DNA of 64,000 bases from Clostridiaceae bacterium (GTDB lineage Bacteria > Bacillota > Clostridia > Lachnospirales > Lachnospiraceae): NCBI GenBank assembly GCA_910575585.1, contig CAJTGF010000013.1:29226-93225 (forward strand), given 5' to 3'. The notes under the pieces were generated by a model, which saw only the letters and a list, made by a program, of their open reading frames with translations, was not told where the DNA came from and made no database searches. This document shows, piece after piece, positions 35,697 to 43,134 of this stretch. A program made the position numbers and the translations under genes. Position 1 is the stretch's first letter. The number at the start of each line of letters is the position of its first letter.

Positions 35697-35759
35697 ATGG
35701 AAAATCCAATTAAATACATGAAAATGGTTAAATGTATCTATATGAAAACCATAGCTTGA
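35697..35759 (+). CDS. 20-residue peptide in the site D transcript
   Basis: ATG 35697 has AGGAG at 35687-35691. The 20-residue product (starts MENPIKYMKMVK) is basic, contains one cysteine and is mildly hydrophobic at its end. It is the first gene after the site D promoter and precedes the lysin gene by 56 bp. It may be a leader peptide controlling lysin translation, a small membrane-active peptide, or spurious. Only the ribosome site and position support it. Confidence 0.35.
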   Translation: MENPIKYMKMVKCIYMKTIA

Positions 35760-35815
35760 AAAGTAAAAGGAAGGAGAATGGTACTTTTGCTTCTGAAGTA
35801 TCATAAAGGTACAAT

Positions 35816-36706
35816 ATGAATACAGAACATGAAAATGCTGTTGAAAATGTTGCTGAAAATAGTGCTGAAAATGCTGCTAAAGCAGCAGCACCGTCATTGG
35901 CAACAATCAGGGAAGGAAATGGATACCTTAAAGTTGGAGATGTAGGGAATTCAGTTGTGACCTGTAGAAAACTTTTGAATAGTAAAGGGTATTCCTGCAA
36001 CACAACAAGTACAACTTACGATGCAACCTTGCGTGATGTTGTTAAAAAATTTCAGGCAGCTATGGGACTTACAAGTGATGGCGCACTTGGACAAGCAACC
36101 TTAGCAGTGCTTGAAGATACTCAAAGTGCAACGGGCTGGTTTTCAAATGGTACTGTAAGTATTACAGCCGGAAAGTTGGCACGAATGGGCTTTGGAAAGA
36201 TGGTGTTAAAACCAGCAAATGTTGCTAAACTTAATGAAGCATGTAATGCATATGCGCTTAATTCTAAAACAAAGGTTAGACATTTCTTGGCTCAGGGAAT
36301 GGCAGAAACAGACAAAGGTGCAACCTTTATGGAATACGGGTATAAACCTGGAGTAGCAGGCACTGCAGATTATGCACCGTACTATGGTGCAGGATTTTTG
36401 CAGTTGACATGGGACTATGAATATAAAGACTTTCAGACATATATGAAAGATGTCAAAAAGATAAACGATCCAAAGATCGTGACACCGCCATTATATGCTA
36501 CGCAATATGTAGCTAATACTTATCCTTTTGAAAGTGCAGGATGGTTTTGGAACGTTTATAAGGATCTTAACACAAAAATTGTTTCATGGGCATCTTTATC
36601 GGCTGAGGAAACTGTGAAAAAAGTAACGGATGTAGTAAGAGGCACTACTTCTGGATACAAAACAAGATTGACATACTATGAGAAGGCAAAGCAGATTTTC
36701 CAATAA
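35816..36706 (+). CDS. Peptidoglycan-binding plus GH19-type lysin without signal peptide
   Basis: A 296-residue protein. After an Ala/Glu-rich N-terminus (residues 1-30) comes a PG_binding_1 domain, about 35-105 (YLKVGDVGNSVVTCRKLL, VVKKFQAAMGLTSDGALGQA). The catalytic domain, about 115-290, resembles GH19 chitinase/lysozyme endolysins (HFLAQGMAETDKGATFMEYG, GAGFLQLTWDYEYKDF). The first residues are not a signal peptide, so release needs lysis, a holin or an unknown export path. ATG 35816 has AAAGG six bases upstream. Site D suggests expression at high cell density. Phage origin is possible, but no phage gene is nearby. Confidence 0.8.
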   Translation: MNTEHENAVENVAENSAENAAKAAAPSLATIREGNGYLKVGDVGNSVVTCRKLLNSKGYSCNTTSTTYDATLRDVVKKFQAAMGLTSDGALGQATLAVLEDTQSATGWFSNGTVSITAGKLARMGFGKMVLKPANVAKLNEACNAYALNSKTKVRHFLAQGMAETDKGATFMEYGYKPGVAGTADYAPYYGAGFLQLTWDYEYKDFQTYMKDVKKINDPKIVTPPLYATQYVANTYPFESAGWFWNVYKDLNTKIVSWASLSAEETVKKVTDVVRGTTSGYKTRLTYYEKAKQIFQ

Positions 36707-36733
36707 GTTGAGAAGATTAACAGATTATTAATG

Positions 36734-36783
36734 ACAAAGCAAAGAGAGGGAGTAGTTAAAAACTACAGCCTTTCTTTGCTTTA
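36734..36783 (+). terminator. Terminator after the lysin gene
   Basis: AAAGCAAAGAGAGG...AGTAGTT pairs with AACTAC...CCTTTCTTTGCTTT around a short loop, with a T-rich 3' side. It lies 30 bp after the stop codon. Confidence 0.75.
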
Positions 36784-36866
36784 TTAATTTGTAGTTGCAT
36801 TCGTGAATAATTTATAAGTATTTGTTATAGAATGAAACAATAATAATATGGTAATATATGTTCTCC

Positions 36867-36916
36867 ATATAGAAAGCAGGACAGAACTTACATGAGTTCT
36901 GTCCTGCTTTCTATAT
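36867..36916. terminator. Long perfect hairpin at the end of the lipoprotein gene
   Basis: Two perfect 22-bp arms (36867-36888 and 36895-36916; the left contains AGAAAGCAGGACAGAACT) with a 6-base loop, 18 bp beyond the stop of the minus-strand lipoprotein gene. It fits a terminator for the minus strand, though the T-run is poor. The stem is unusually long and perfect. Confidence 0.6.
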
Positions 36917-36934
36917 AAAAATACTTGTTAACTT

Positions 36935-37582
36935 TCAATTTGCTTTTGGTATTTCCTCGCCATACTCATAGATAGGGGCTTGATTTGGAAGATATATATC
37001 TATATTATAAATAGAATCTGAATCTTCCTGTATACCAAACTCATAAATGCAATCATTAATAGAATAACGATATATTGTATATATTATTCGGTTGGAATAT
37101 GAGTGTGTTTCAAAAGAATCCCCATATAGTGTTTCCATCTGGGAATATGTACTTCCGGGGCGTAGACCCTGAACTGTGTAGGGAAGCTCATCAGAATCTT
37201 CAAAATCAACATTAATTATTCTTAGGCGAACGCATTCATCATTTAGAAAGTATACCTGTAGCCATGCATCAACGTTATAGTAAAAATCATATCGGCTTTC
37301 TGCTGGATTATCCGGTTTTGCTTCACCATAATTCAGACCAGCCGCATCTAGTTTTTCAAGTATGCTCTGTTTACTCTCATGTAACGAAAGCGATACATTT
37401 CCTATAGTAATAGAATCGGTACTTGATGATTGTTCTGCTTTGGAAGAAGTGCTATTGGATTCCAAAGTGGATTCACTTGTAACCGGAAATTTGGTTTGCT
37501 CGTTAGATGTGGAACTGTTATTGGCACAAGCTGATAAGAACAAAGAAAAAGAAAATATGATTGCGATTTTACGAAGTTTCAT
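36935..37582 (-). CDS. Secreted lipoprotein of unknown function
   Basis: A 215-residue lipoprotein. ATG at 37582 is preferred to one 33 bases upstream because GAGGG lies between. The signal peptide is KLRKIAIIFSFSLFLSAC with lipobox LSAC. A Ser/Thr-rich spacer (about 45 residues) follows, then a compact domain (VSLHESKQSILEKLDAAGLN, YTVQGLRPGSTYSQMETLYG, IYEFGIQEDSDSIYNIDIYL) that resembles the small repeat fold of SmpA/BamE-like or YjgB-like lipoproteins. It is the only minus-strand gene in the cargo block and has no quorum-type site. A link to lysin or RiPP immunity is possible but unsupported. Confidence 0.7.
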   Translation of the reverse strand: MKLRKIAIIFSFSLFLSACANNSSTSNEQTKFPVTSESTLESNSTSSKAEQSSSTDSITIGNVSLSLHESKQSILEKLDAAGLNYGEAKPDNPAESRYDFYYNVDAWLQVYFLNDECVRLRIINVDFEDSDELPYTVQGLRPGSTYSQMETLYGDSFETHSYSNRIIYTIYRYSINDCIYEFGIQEDSDSIYNIDIYLPNQAPIYEYGEEIPKAN

Positions 37583-37750
37583 TTGACTTTTACCCTCTTT
37601 CTTTTTAGTAAGCAATTATTGTTTTTTATTATATCATATGAGTTAAAATTTGTGTATATTCTTTTTAAATATTTAAGGTTCTTCTAAGGCAAGATGATAT
37701 TTAAATTAATTAGGATTAAATGATTAAAAGGTTATATATTTTTAAAATTG

Positions 37751-37818
37751 GGTAAAAGTTACATATAACCTCGTAATTATTACATCATATAGTGTGGTTA
37801 GTGAAAAAAAGGTATAAT
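37751..37818 (+). promoter_or_regulatory. Quorum-regulon site E upstream of two micropeptides
   Basis: Repeats GTAAAAGTTACAT (37752-37764) and CGTAATTATTACAT (37772-37785), 21 bp apart with spacer ATAACCTC. A perfect TATAAT at 37813-37818 begins 30 bp after the C of the second TTAC. No large gene follows on this strand. Confidence 0.78.
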
Positions 37819-37917
37819 ACGAGTGAGTTAAGTAACATCAAATTTACCGAAAAAATATTTATATGCATTAGGTTTTAGCATAATTTCAATAATACAGAGC
37901 AGACAGAACCAGTGAAA

Positions 37918-37995
37918 ATGCAGACAGGAGATTCCAATATAATGGAATCTTTATATATAGTAAAGTATAACATAGATATGGAGTGCAATACATGA
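37918..37995 (+). CDS. 25-residue (or 17-residue) peptide of the site E transcript
   Basis: The first possible start is ATG 37918; the better one is ATG 37942, ten bases after AGGAGA, giving a 17-residue acidic peptide (MESLYIVKYNIDMECNT). A hairpin (GATTCCA/TGGAATC) covers the inner start. The stop TGA overlaps the ATG of the next peptide (ATGA), the signature of translational coupling. It is one of only two open frames behind a perfect quorum-type promoter. Confidence 0.45.
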   Translation: MQTGDSNIMESLYIVKYNIDMECNT

Positions 37996-38081
37996 AAAAA
38001 CAATATAGGAAGATACATAGGATTAAAATATTAAAATGGTTAAAATATAAGGTCTGCCTTATAAAAGAGGGTGTACCGTAA
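37992..38081 (+). CDS. 29-residue highly basic peptide of the site E transcript
   Basis: ATG 37992, overlapping the previous stop, has GGAG seven bases upstream. The 29-residue peptide (starting MKKQYRKIHRIKILKWLKYK) has about ten Lys/Arg residues spaced with Ile, Leu and Trp in a pattern that would make an amphipathic helix, and one Cys near its end. This looks like a leaderless membrane-active peptide or a small RNA-binding peptide. The end of the gene forms the left arm of the terminator. No homologue comes to mind. Confidence 0.5.
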   Translation: MKKQYRKIHRIKILKWLKYKVCLIKEGVP

Positions 38082-38120
38082 TGAAGTAAAAAGACTTCGC
38101 TGCGGCACACCCTCTTTTTT
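38063..38120. terminator. Bidirectional terminator between the micropeptides and the relaxase gene
   Basis: AAAAGAGGGTGT.CCG (from 38063) pairs with CGG.ACACCCTCTTTT (to 38120) and is followed by T on the plus strand and by T on the minus strand as well. It serves both the site E transcript and the relaxase operon. Confidence 0.8.
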
Positions 38121-38130
38121 GATGTCGAAT

Positions 38131-39558
38131 TTAGAATGTTGGTTGGTTTTTATCATGTTTTTGGTCGGTTGTTTCCTGTTGTATCGGAGTGCGGTCAAGA
38201 TATCGGTTAAGGTTATCCCATTTCTGAGTAAGGGTTATGATTTCTTTCTCGGCAGACTGGTAGGTTTTTCGCAAGGTTTCTTTTTTGGAATATAGGGCAT
38301 TATAGTCGTTGCGTAGCTTTTCAACATCAAGGCTTTTCGTGTCAATGCCAAGACGTTTCAGCATATTTTCCGCACCATCATGGAGGATAAGCTCTGTTTC
38401 GTGCTGGCGCAAATATCTGTCCTTATCCTTTGATTTTTGATAGTGGATATGGTAGATACGGTTGGTTTTATACTGCTCTGCATACTTTAGCACCTGCCCT
38501 AAATCCTTGAGCTGATGTTCCGTTTCCACAAGGCTTTCTCGTGCGGTTTTTACAAGTGCAGACTTGGCGGCAATTTGCTTTTCAAGCTCGGAAATGGAGC
38601 CTGCCTGACTGTAACTTGCGGCGGCAATTTTCAGGTTTTGAATGTCAGCCCAATGTTTCAGACCGGGGCTTTCCGCAAACTTAGCTCCTGTGATGTCAAT
38701 GAGATTTTTCTTTGAATAATCTTTAACAATGGGCTTCTTCCTGATGGGGAACGGGACACGCTTTTTATCCTTTGTAAGAGCCTTTTCTGTGATGCGTTCC
38801 TTAATCCGTTCTTTGGTGTATTCAGCACCTAAAGACTTTACGCTGCCACGGACAAAACGCTCCCTGTCCAGAGGACGGAATGAAATAAATTTATGTGCTT
38901 TTTCTCCGAAGTCTGAGCCTTTGACTTCATAGCCTTTTGCTTGGATTAGTTCAATGCAGTCCTCATAAGTTGTGACAGTTTTTATGGCTTCGTCAATATC
39001 AGCTTTTAACTGTTCTTTCCATGAAGAACCGCTTCTGCCAGCTTGCCATTCCTTATAGGTTTTTCCCTTGGATGCGCTTTTTGCAGACAACGGTTTTTCA
39101 CCCGGAGTGATGACGGACAGTTCATGTTCCCGGCAGAGGTTATCACTCAGATTACGGATGTTGTAGTAAGTCTTTTTGCAGTCATGGTACTTCTCATGAT
39201 TGACGTTATCGGCAGCGCAAAAAATGATGTGGTTGTGGACGTGTCCTTTATCTATATGGGTGCTGACAACATAGGAGTATTTTCCCTCTAAAAGTTTGTC
39301 TGCAAGCTCCACGCCTATCTGGTGGGCTTCTTTATAAGAAACCTCGCCGGGAAGAAAAGACTGTATCAAATGATAGGCTTTGTTTTTATCAGACTGGCTG
39401 GTTTTTGACAGGGCAAATTTGAAATCATAGGCGGCTGTTTCAGGGCTGCACCCGTAAGAAGAAATCAGTATGCCCTCGTCAGTTTTTGCAGGGTTGCAGA
39501 TGTAGTCTACTGCTTTATTGACGGTTGCCGTGATAGCATGGATTTTTGTGTATGCCAT
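38131..39558 (-). CDS. Relaxase (MobA/VirD2-like, MOBP type)
   Basis: A 475-residue relaxase that nicks oriT and pilots the ICE strand into the recipient. The N-terminal nuclease has the early motif ITATVNKAVDYICNP with its tyrosine, then the metal-binding triad STHIDKGHVHNHIIFCAAD (HxDxxHxHNH). The C-terminal half is a long helical region (AQGSISELEKQIAAKSALV type) typical of this family. It overlaps the MobC gene by 52 bases on the same strand. Length and order match relaxases of Tn1549-like elements. Confidence 0.88.
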   Translation of the reverse strand: MAYTKIHAITATVNKAVDYICNPAKTDEGILISSYGCSPETAAYDFKFALSKTSQSDKNKAYHLIQSFLPGEVSYKEAHQIGVELADKLLEGKYSYVVSTHIDKGHVHNHIIFCAADNVNHEKYHDCKKTYYNIRNLSDNLCREHELSVITPGEKPLSAKSASKGKTYKEWQAGRSGSSWKEQLKADIDEAIKTVTTYEDCIELIQAKGYEVKGSDFGEKAHKFISFRPLDRERFVRGSVKSLGAEYTKERIKERITEKALTKDKKRVPFPIRKKPIVKDYSKKNLIDITGAKFAESPGLKHWADIQNLKIAAASYSQAGSISELEKQIAAKSALVKTARESLVETEHQLKDLGQVLKYAEQYKTNRIYHIHYQKSKDKDRYLRQHETELILHDGAENMLKRLGIDTKSLDVEKLRNDYNALYSKKETLRKTYQSAEKEIITLTQKWDNLNRYLDRTPIQQETTDQKHDKNQPTF

Positions 39559-39863
39559 ACCTGTTTCATCAGCTCCTTTACTTCTTTTACATCGGCTTCA
39601 TATACATTGCCTGTGGCGTTCATGCGCTTTGCTATCTGGTTTAAATTGTTCCCGATTTTGGCAAGCGCAGCGTTGTATTCCCGCAGCTCCGTGTAATCAA
39701 TGTCATAGACATAGCCATACAAAATCAGATGCCGGATAAAGGCGGCACGGCTTGTCATATTGGAGCATTTTGTTTTTTCATCAAGGATATATTTTTCATC
39801 TTCGCTGAGATGGATTACAATCCCATATTTTCGGGAACGGTTTTTGTTTCTGTGTTTGTCCAT
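39507..39863 (-). CDS. mobC: MobC-like relaxosome accessory protein
   Basis: A 118-residue protein; ATG at 39863 follows AGAAAGGA. An N-terminal ribbon-helix-helix-like part (KYGIVIHLSEDEKYILDEKT) precedes the MobC core (MTSRAAFIRHLIL, then LAKIGNNLNQIAKRMNATG). MobC proteins bind near nic and help the relaxase melt oriT. It lies directly between the likely oriT and the relaxase. Confidence 0.85.
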   Translation of the reverse strand: MDKHRNKNRSRKYGIVIHLSEDEKYILDEKTKCSNMTSRAAFIRHLILYGYVYDIDYTELREYNAALAKIGNNLNQIAKRMNATGNVYEADVKEVKELMKQVWHTQKSMLSRQPSIKQ

Positions 39864-40516
39864 TTGTTCGTCCTTTCTGGATATAATGATGATTTTGATA
39901 TTTATAATGCCGTTTCCGGCAAGGTTTTTAAAGCAAAAATGGGAAGCCCTGCCGCAGCGTGGGATACTGCATTTTTGCAAATTAGGGGGTCAGGGGGATA
40001 TGCCCTCTGCAAGCAAAAACACTCAGATTCCCACATGGGGAAAGATGAGGGTTTGCCCGCCTGCGTATATACGCAGGCAGTGCTTGCTTTTCTTGTGCAA
40101 ACTGCCCGCAGGGAGTTTGCGTGTTGTGCGAGCTTAGGCGAGCGTTATACAACACATAAGGGCGTTACCGCCCATCTTTTGTAAAGCCTTTCGGTGTTTG
40201 GACTGTAAGAGGATTGCTTTGGCAAATAAAAAAATGCCATAACCGGGACAGGACAGAATTACCCTGTTCAGGCTCATAGCAGTTTGAGTGTAGTTTTAAG
40301 AATTTATGATTTTATCCATTAAAAATTTTATCAGCCAGTGGGAGGAAAGTCAACAAAAGATAGCAGGAAAAACGAAAAACAGGGTATGGAGGCTGTCAAA
40401 ACAGTGAAGCAAAACAGCACTGAAAAATTTTTTAAAATTATTTTTTTGAATAAGACAGGTTTTGTCGGGTTCGTCTTTTACAATAGAATTTAAAATTTGG
40501 AAGAAGGGGGTGAAGC
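39864..40516. other. 653-bp non-coding stretch upstream of mobC
   Basis: It carries several strong inverted repeats (see 40059-40173), and no reading frame has both a ribosome site and a protein-like composition. The part 40200-40500 shows nothing further except the T/A-rich promoter area of the next regulator. Confidence 0.6.
40059..40173. other. Candidate oriT: cluster of four inverted repeats
   Basis: A perfect 20-bp palindrome GCCTGCGTATATACGCAGGC (40059-40078), then GCAAACT...AGTTTGC (40097-40120), GTGTTGT...ACAACAC (40121-40155) and GGGCGTTACCGCCC (40160-40173). They stand in 115 bp of non-coding DNA directly upstream of mobC and the relaxase, the usual oriT place. The nick site itself is not recognised. 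Confidence 0.5.
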
Positions 40517-40846
40517 ATGAATACGACTAACCGCAGAACGGAAATTATGAACATTTTGATTCTCCGACGGCATACAACGGCGAGGGAACTGGCAGATGAA
40601 CTTGGTGTCACTACCCGCACGATACAGAGAGATATTCAGGCTTTATCCCCTGGCTTTCCGGTTTATACAAGGCAGGGCGGGGACGGAGGAATTTATATAG
40701 GGGATGATTACAAGCCATATGTGAATACCCTTTCTGCTGACGAGTTAAATACATTGTGTGAGATTTACAGACAGGCAGAGGGCGTACATAAGAAAATTTT
40801 ATTGCAGATTTTACATAAATACGGACCCGATAAGCTGGAGATTTAA
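40517..40846 (+). CDS. HTH-11/DeoR-like small transcriptional regulator
   Basis: A 109-residue protein; ATG 40517 follows GAAGGGGG. An N-terminal winged helix-turn-helix (RRTEIMNILILRRHTTAREL, LADELGVTTRTIQRDIQAL) is followed by the short wing YTRQGGDGGIYIGDDYKPY and a helical tail. It resembles the DNA-binding half of WYL-domain regulators without the WYL part. It diverges from mobC, a position that suggests control of mobilisation genes. Such genes recur near the right end of these ICEs. Confidence 0.78.
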   Translation: MNTTNRRTEIMNILILRRHTTARELADELGVTTRTIQRDIQALSPGFPVYTRQGGDGGIYIGDDYKPYVNTLSADELNTLCEIYRQAEGVHKKILLQILHKYGPDKLEI

Positions 40847-41386
40847 CATTGTCATTCCGCTAAAGCACATAATTTTTACAGAACCGTTCATAGCAGACGG
40901 AGAGTGCTTGTGTGCTTTTTGGGCTGATAAGTCCAGAAATGATTTTATCCAAAACGGACAGAAAATCCTGTCCATGTGTACCTTGAAAATTGAATATGCA
41001 AATACATACGGGACGTGTGGGATATGCGGAGCCGCTATGCGGACACGCCAAGAGCTGCCTGCTTTCATTTTTGTGTGGAAGTGTATACGAAGGAATACTG
41101 AAATCTGGTATTGAAGTTAAGGTAGTGAGCGATGAATGTCTGGCAAAAAGTGTAGCAGGTACATGGGGCAATGAGGCATATCTTTGATAATGATACTTCC
41201 GATTATTCGGTCAATATAGAATGACGGTGCGATACCGATGTGGACAGTGTAATGAGCTGTCACCCGTATGTGTTTTTTAATATCTTCCAATAAAAGCATA
41301 TCCTAATTATTGGCTGTGTTTTTATTGGCAGATATGCCAAAACCATAGCAAGAGAAAAGGAACAATCTTTAGGAAAGAGGTGGAGA
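40847..41386. other. 540-bp stretch between the regulator and xis
   Basis: No convincing gene. It has a hairpin AAAGCACA/TGTGCTTT (from 40863 to about 40917) with T-run that would end the regulator transcript, and a second, GGACAG/CTGTCC (40959-40975). One frame reads IEYANTYGTCGICGAAMRTR without a start behind a ribosome site, perhaps a relic. Confidence 0.5.
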
Positions 41387-41569
41387 ATGGAGGCAAAAAT
41401 AAAGAAGAAAGAGTTTATAAGATATGACGAGGGGGCGGAACGGTATTCGATGAGTAAGCATAGTTTTATGAAACTTGCGCAGGAAGCTCATGCCGTGTAT
41501 AAAATCAACAGAATTACTCTTGTAAGCGTTCCAATCTTTGAGGAGTATTTGGAATCTTTTCGGGTGTAG
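41387..41569 (+). CDS. xis: Excisionase-like protein (Xis)
   Basis: A 60-residue basic protein after AAAGAGGTGG. It matches the size and look of Tn916-type excisionases: KKKEFIRYDEGAERYSMSKH, then FMKLAQEAHAVYKINRITLV and PIFEEYLESF, a winged helix of the MerR-like excisionase class. It bends the element ends to favour excision by the integrase. Two genes separate its start from the integrase in Tn916-like order (here one small RHH gene lies between). Confidence 0.82.
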   Translation: MEAKIKKKEFIRYDEGAERYSMSKHSFMKLAQEAHAVYKINRITLVSVPIFEEYLESFRV

Positions 41570-41598
41570 ACAAGTAAGCAGGATGAAGTCAATTTTTT

Positions 41599-41644
41599 TT
41601 GTGCGCCAAAAAGTATTGACTTTATGGCGCACAAGTAGTATTGT
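41599..41644 (+). promoter_or_regulatory. Promoter with operator for the RHH gene
   Basis: A perfect 10-bp inverted repeat, TTGTGCGCCA (41599-41608) and TGGCGCACAA (41625-41634), encloses the -35 TTGACT (41616-41621). A TATTGT -10 stands 17 bp further (41639-41644). A dimeric protein bound here would block the -35, probably the RHH protein itself. Confidence 0.6.
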
Positions 41645-41677
41645 AATGATAGGATTGTGAAGGGAGGCTGACAGCGG

Positions 41678-41863
41678 ATGGCAAAAATGGGCAGACCAAG
41701 ATTGGAAAATCCGAGAAGTGAGCGTATTTTTATCCGCCTCACGAAAGATGAGCATACAGATGTAAGAGAGTATGCTGCCAACCATAATCTTACCATAACA
41801 CAGATATTCGTTCAGGGCTTCAAAAAGCTGCGTGAGCAGGAGAATGAGGAACAGAACGGGTAA
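41678..41863 (+). CDS. Ribbon-helix-helix DNA-binding protein
   Basis: A 61-residue protein with GGGAGG upstream. RIFIRLTKDEHTDVREYAAN and LTITQIFVQGFKKLREQ give the strand-helix-helix of the Arc/CopG family. It sits between xis and int, behind a promoter whose -35 is enclosed by an inverted repeat, so it is probably an autorepressor that also limits integrase expression. Confidence 0.7.
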   Translation: MAKMGRPRLENPRSERIFIRLTKDEHTDVREYAANHNLTITQIFVQGFKKLREQENEEQNG

Positions 41864-41907
41864 ATGGCATTGTGGCTTCTTCCTGCGGTAAAGGAAGGTG
41901 GTGCATT

Positions 41908-43134
41908 ATGTCAAAATCACGAAAAGATTCAAAAGGCAGAATACTTAGGAAAGGGGAGGGACAGAGAAAAGACAAACGTTATATCTATCAGTACACAGAC
42001 CCGAATGGGAAAAGGCACGTTTTATATGCAAACGATCTGCCCGAACTGAGGGCGAAGGAAGATGAGCTGGAGCGTGAACGGCTGGAGGGAATAAAGGGAT
42101 ATGCCAGAGGAAAAATGACACTCAATCAGCTTGTGGAGAAATATTTAGCAACGAAATATGACTTGAAAATAAGCACCAGATTGAGATACGAGCGTACATA
42201 TGAGGCATACGCAATGGATAATATCGGGAAAAGACTGATTAACGATATTAAATATTCCGATATACGGTTCTTTTATTATACGCTGCTGCGTGAGAGAAAT
42301 ATCAAGATAGGAACTGTTGATTCTATTCATTCCGTCCTGCACCCTGCATTTCAAATGGCGGTCAGGGATGATTTGATACGCAATAACCCGACAGACGGGG
42401 TAATGGCAGAGGTTAGGAAAAAACATGGAAATGATGCCGTAGTAAGACACCCATTGACTATTGAACAGCAGCGCGCATTCCTAAGTTTTACAGAAAAGAG
42501 TTATACATGGAAAAGATGGATGCCCTTATTTACGTTCCTTTTTGGAACCGGATGCCGGATCGGAGAAGCACTCGGACTGCGTTGGGAGGATTTGGACTTT
42601 GAGAATAAGACCATTACTATAATCCATTCACTGGGGTATGTGCAGCATAATGGAAGCCGTGAAGTGTTCCTTTCATCACCCAAAACGGAGGCTGGCAAGC
42701 GTATCCTACCAATGGTAGATGCTGTGGAAAAAATGCTTAAGAACGAGCGCCTGAAACAGCAGCAGAATAATATTACTTCATGCACGATTGACGGTTTTAG
42801 CGGGTTCGTCTTTGTTGATAAAAATGGAAAGATTTCCTGTTATCAGGATATTAACAAAGCAATCAAGAGAATTTCAAAGGCTTATAACGCTTATGAAACT
42901 GTCCGTGCAGAACAGGAGGAAAGAGTTGCTGTGTTACTTCCGTATTTTACCTGTCATTATATCAGGCACACGTTCTGTACAAGGCTCTGTGAGCATGAAA
43001 CGAATCTGAAATTAATTCAAAGTATCATGGGGCATACCAGCATTAAGACAACGATGGATATTTACGCAGAAACGACGGAAAAAAAGAAACAGGAAACATT
43101 TGAAACTTTACAAAACAATAACGTGTTTTTTTAG
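41908..43134 (+). CDS. int: Tyrosine recombinase, Tn916-type integrase
   Basis: A 408-residue integrase; ATG 41908 follows AAGGAAGGTGG. The N-terminal arm-binding domain (about 1-65: KRYIYQYTDPNGKRHVLYA) is followed by a SAM-like core-binding domain and the catalytic domain with all active residues: R in GTGCRIGEALGLRWEDL, K in SSPKTEAGKR, HxxR in CHYIRHTFCTR, H in MGHTSIKTT, and Y in MDIYAETT. It catalyses excision and integration of the ICE. It is the last gene of the element. Confidence 0.92.
   Translation: MSKSRKDSKGRILRKGEGQRKDKRYIYQYTDPNGKRHVLYANDLPELRAKEDELERERLEGIKGYARGKMTLNQLVEKYLATKYDLKISTRLRYERTYEAYAMDNIGKRLINDIKYSDIRFFYYTLLRERNIKIGTVDSIHSVLHPAFQMAVRDDLIRNNPTDGVMAEVRKKHGNDAVVRHPLTIEQQRAFLSFTEKSYTWKRWMPLFTFLFGTGCRIGEALGLRWEDLDFENKTITIIHSLGYVQHNGSREVFLSSPKTEAGKRILPMVDAVEKMLKNERLKQQQNNITSCTIDGFSGFVFVDKNGKISCYQDINKAIKRISKAYNAYETVRAEQEERVAVLLPYFTCHYIRHTFCTRLCEHETNLKLIQSIMGHTSIKTTMDIYAETTEKKKQETFETLQNNNVFF

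Noticed and set aside
35778..35819. 13-codon frame whose stop overlaps the lysin start (ATGA)
   Set aside because: Its AAGGAG is only one base from the ATG, too close for normal initiation, and the peptide is very short. The lysin has its own AAAGG site.
38131..39558. Plus-strand open frames opposite the relaxase gene
   Set aside because: They are shadows of a relaxase with clear HxDxxHxHNH motif, and have no ribosome sites.
40990..41187. 65-codon plus-strand frame between regulator and xis
   Set aside because: No ribosome site at proper distance and no protein-like domain pattern; treated as non-coding.
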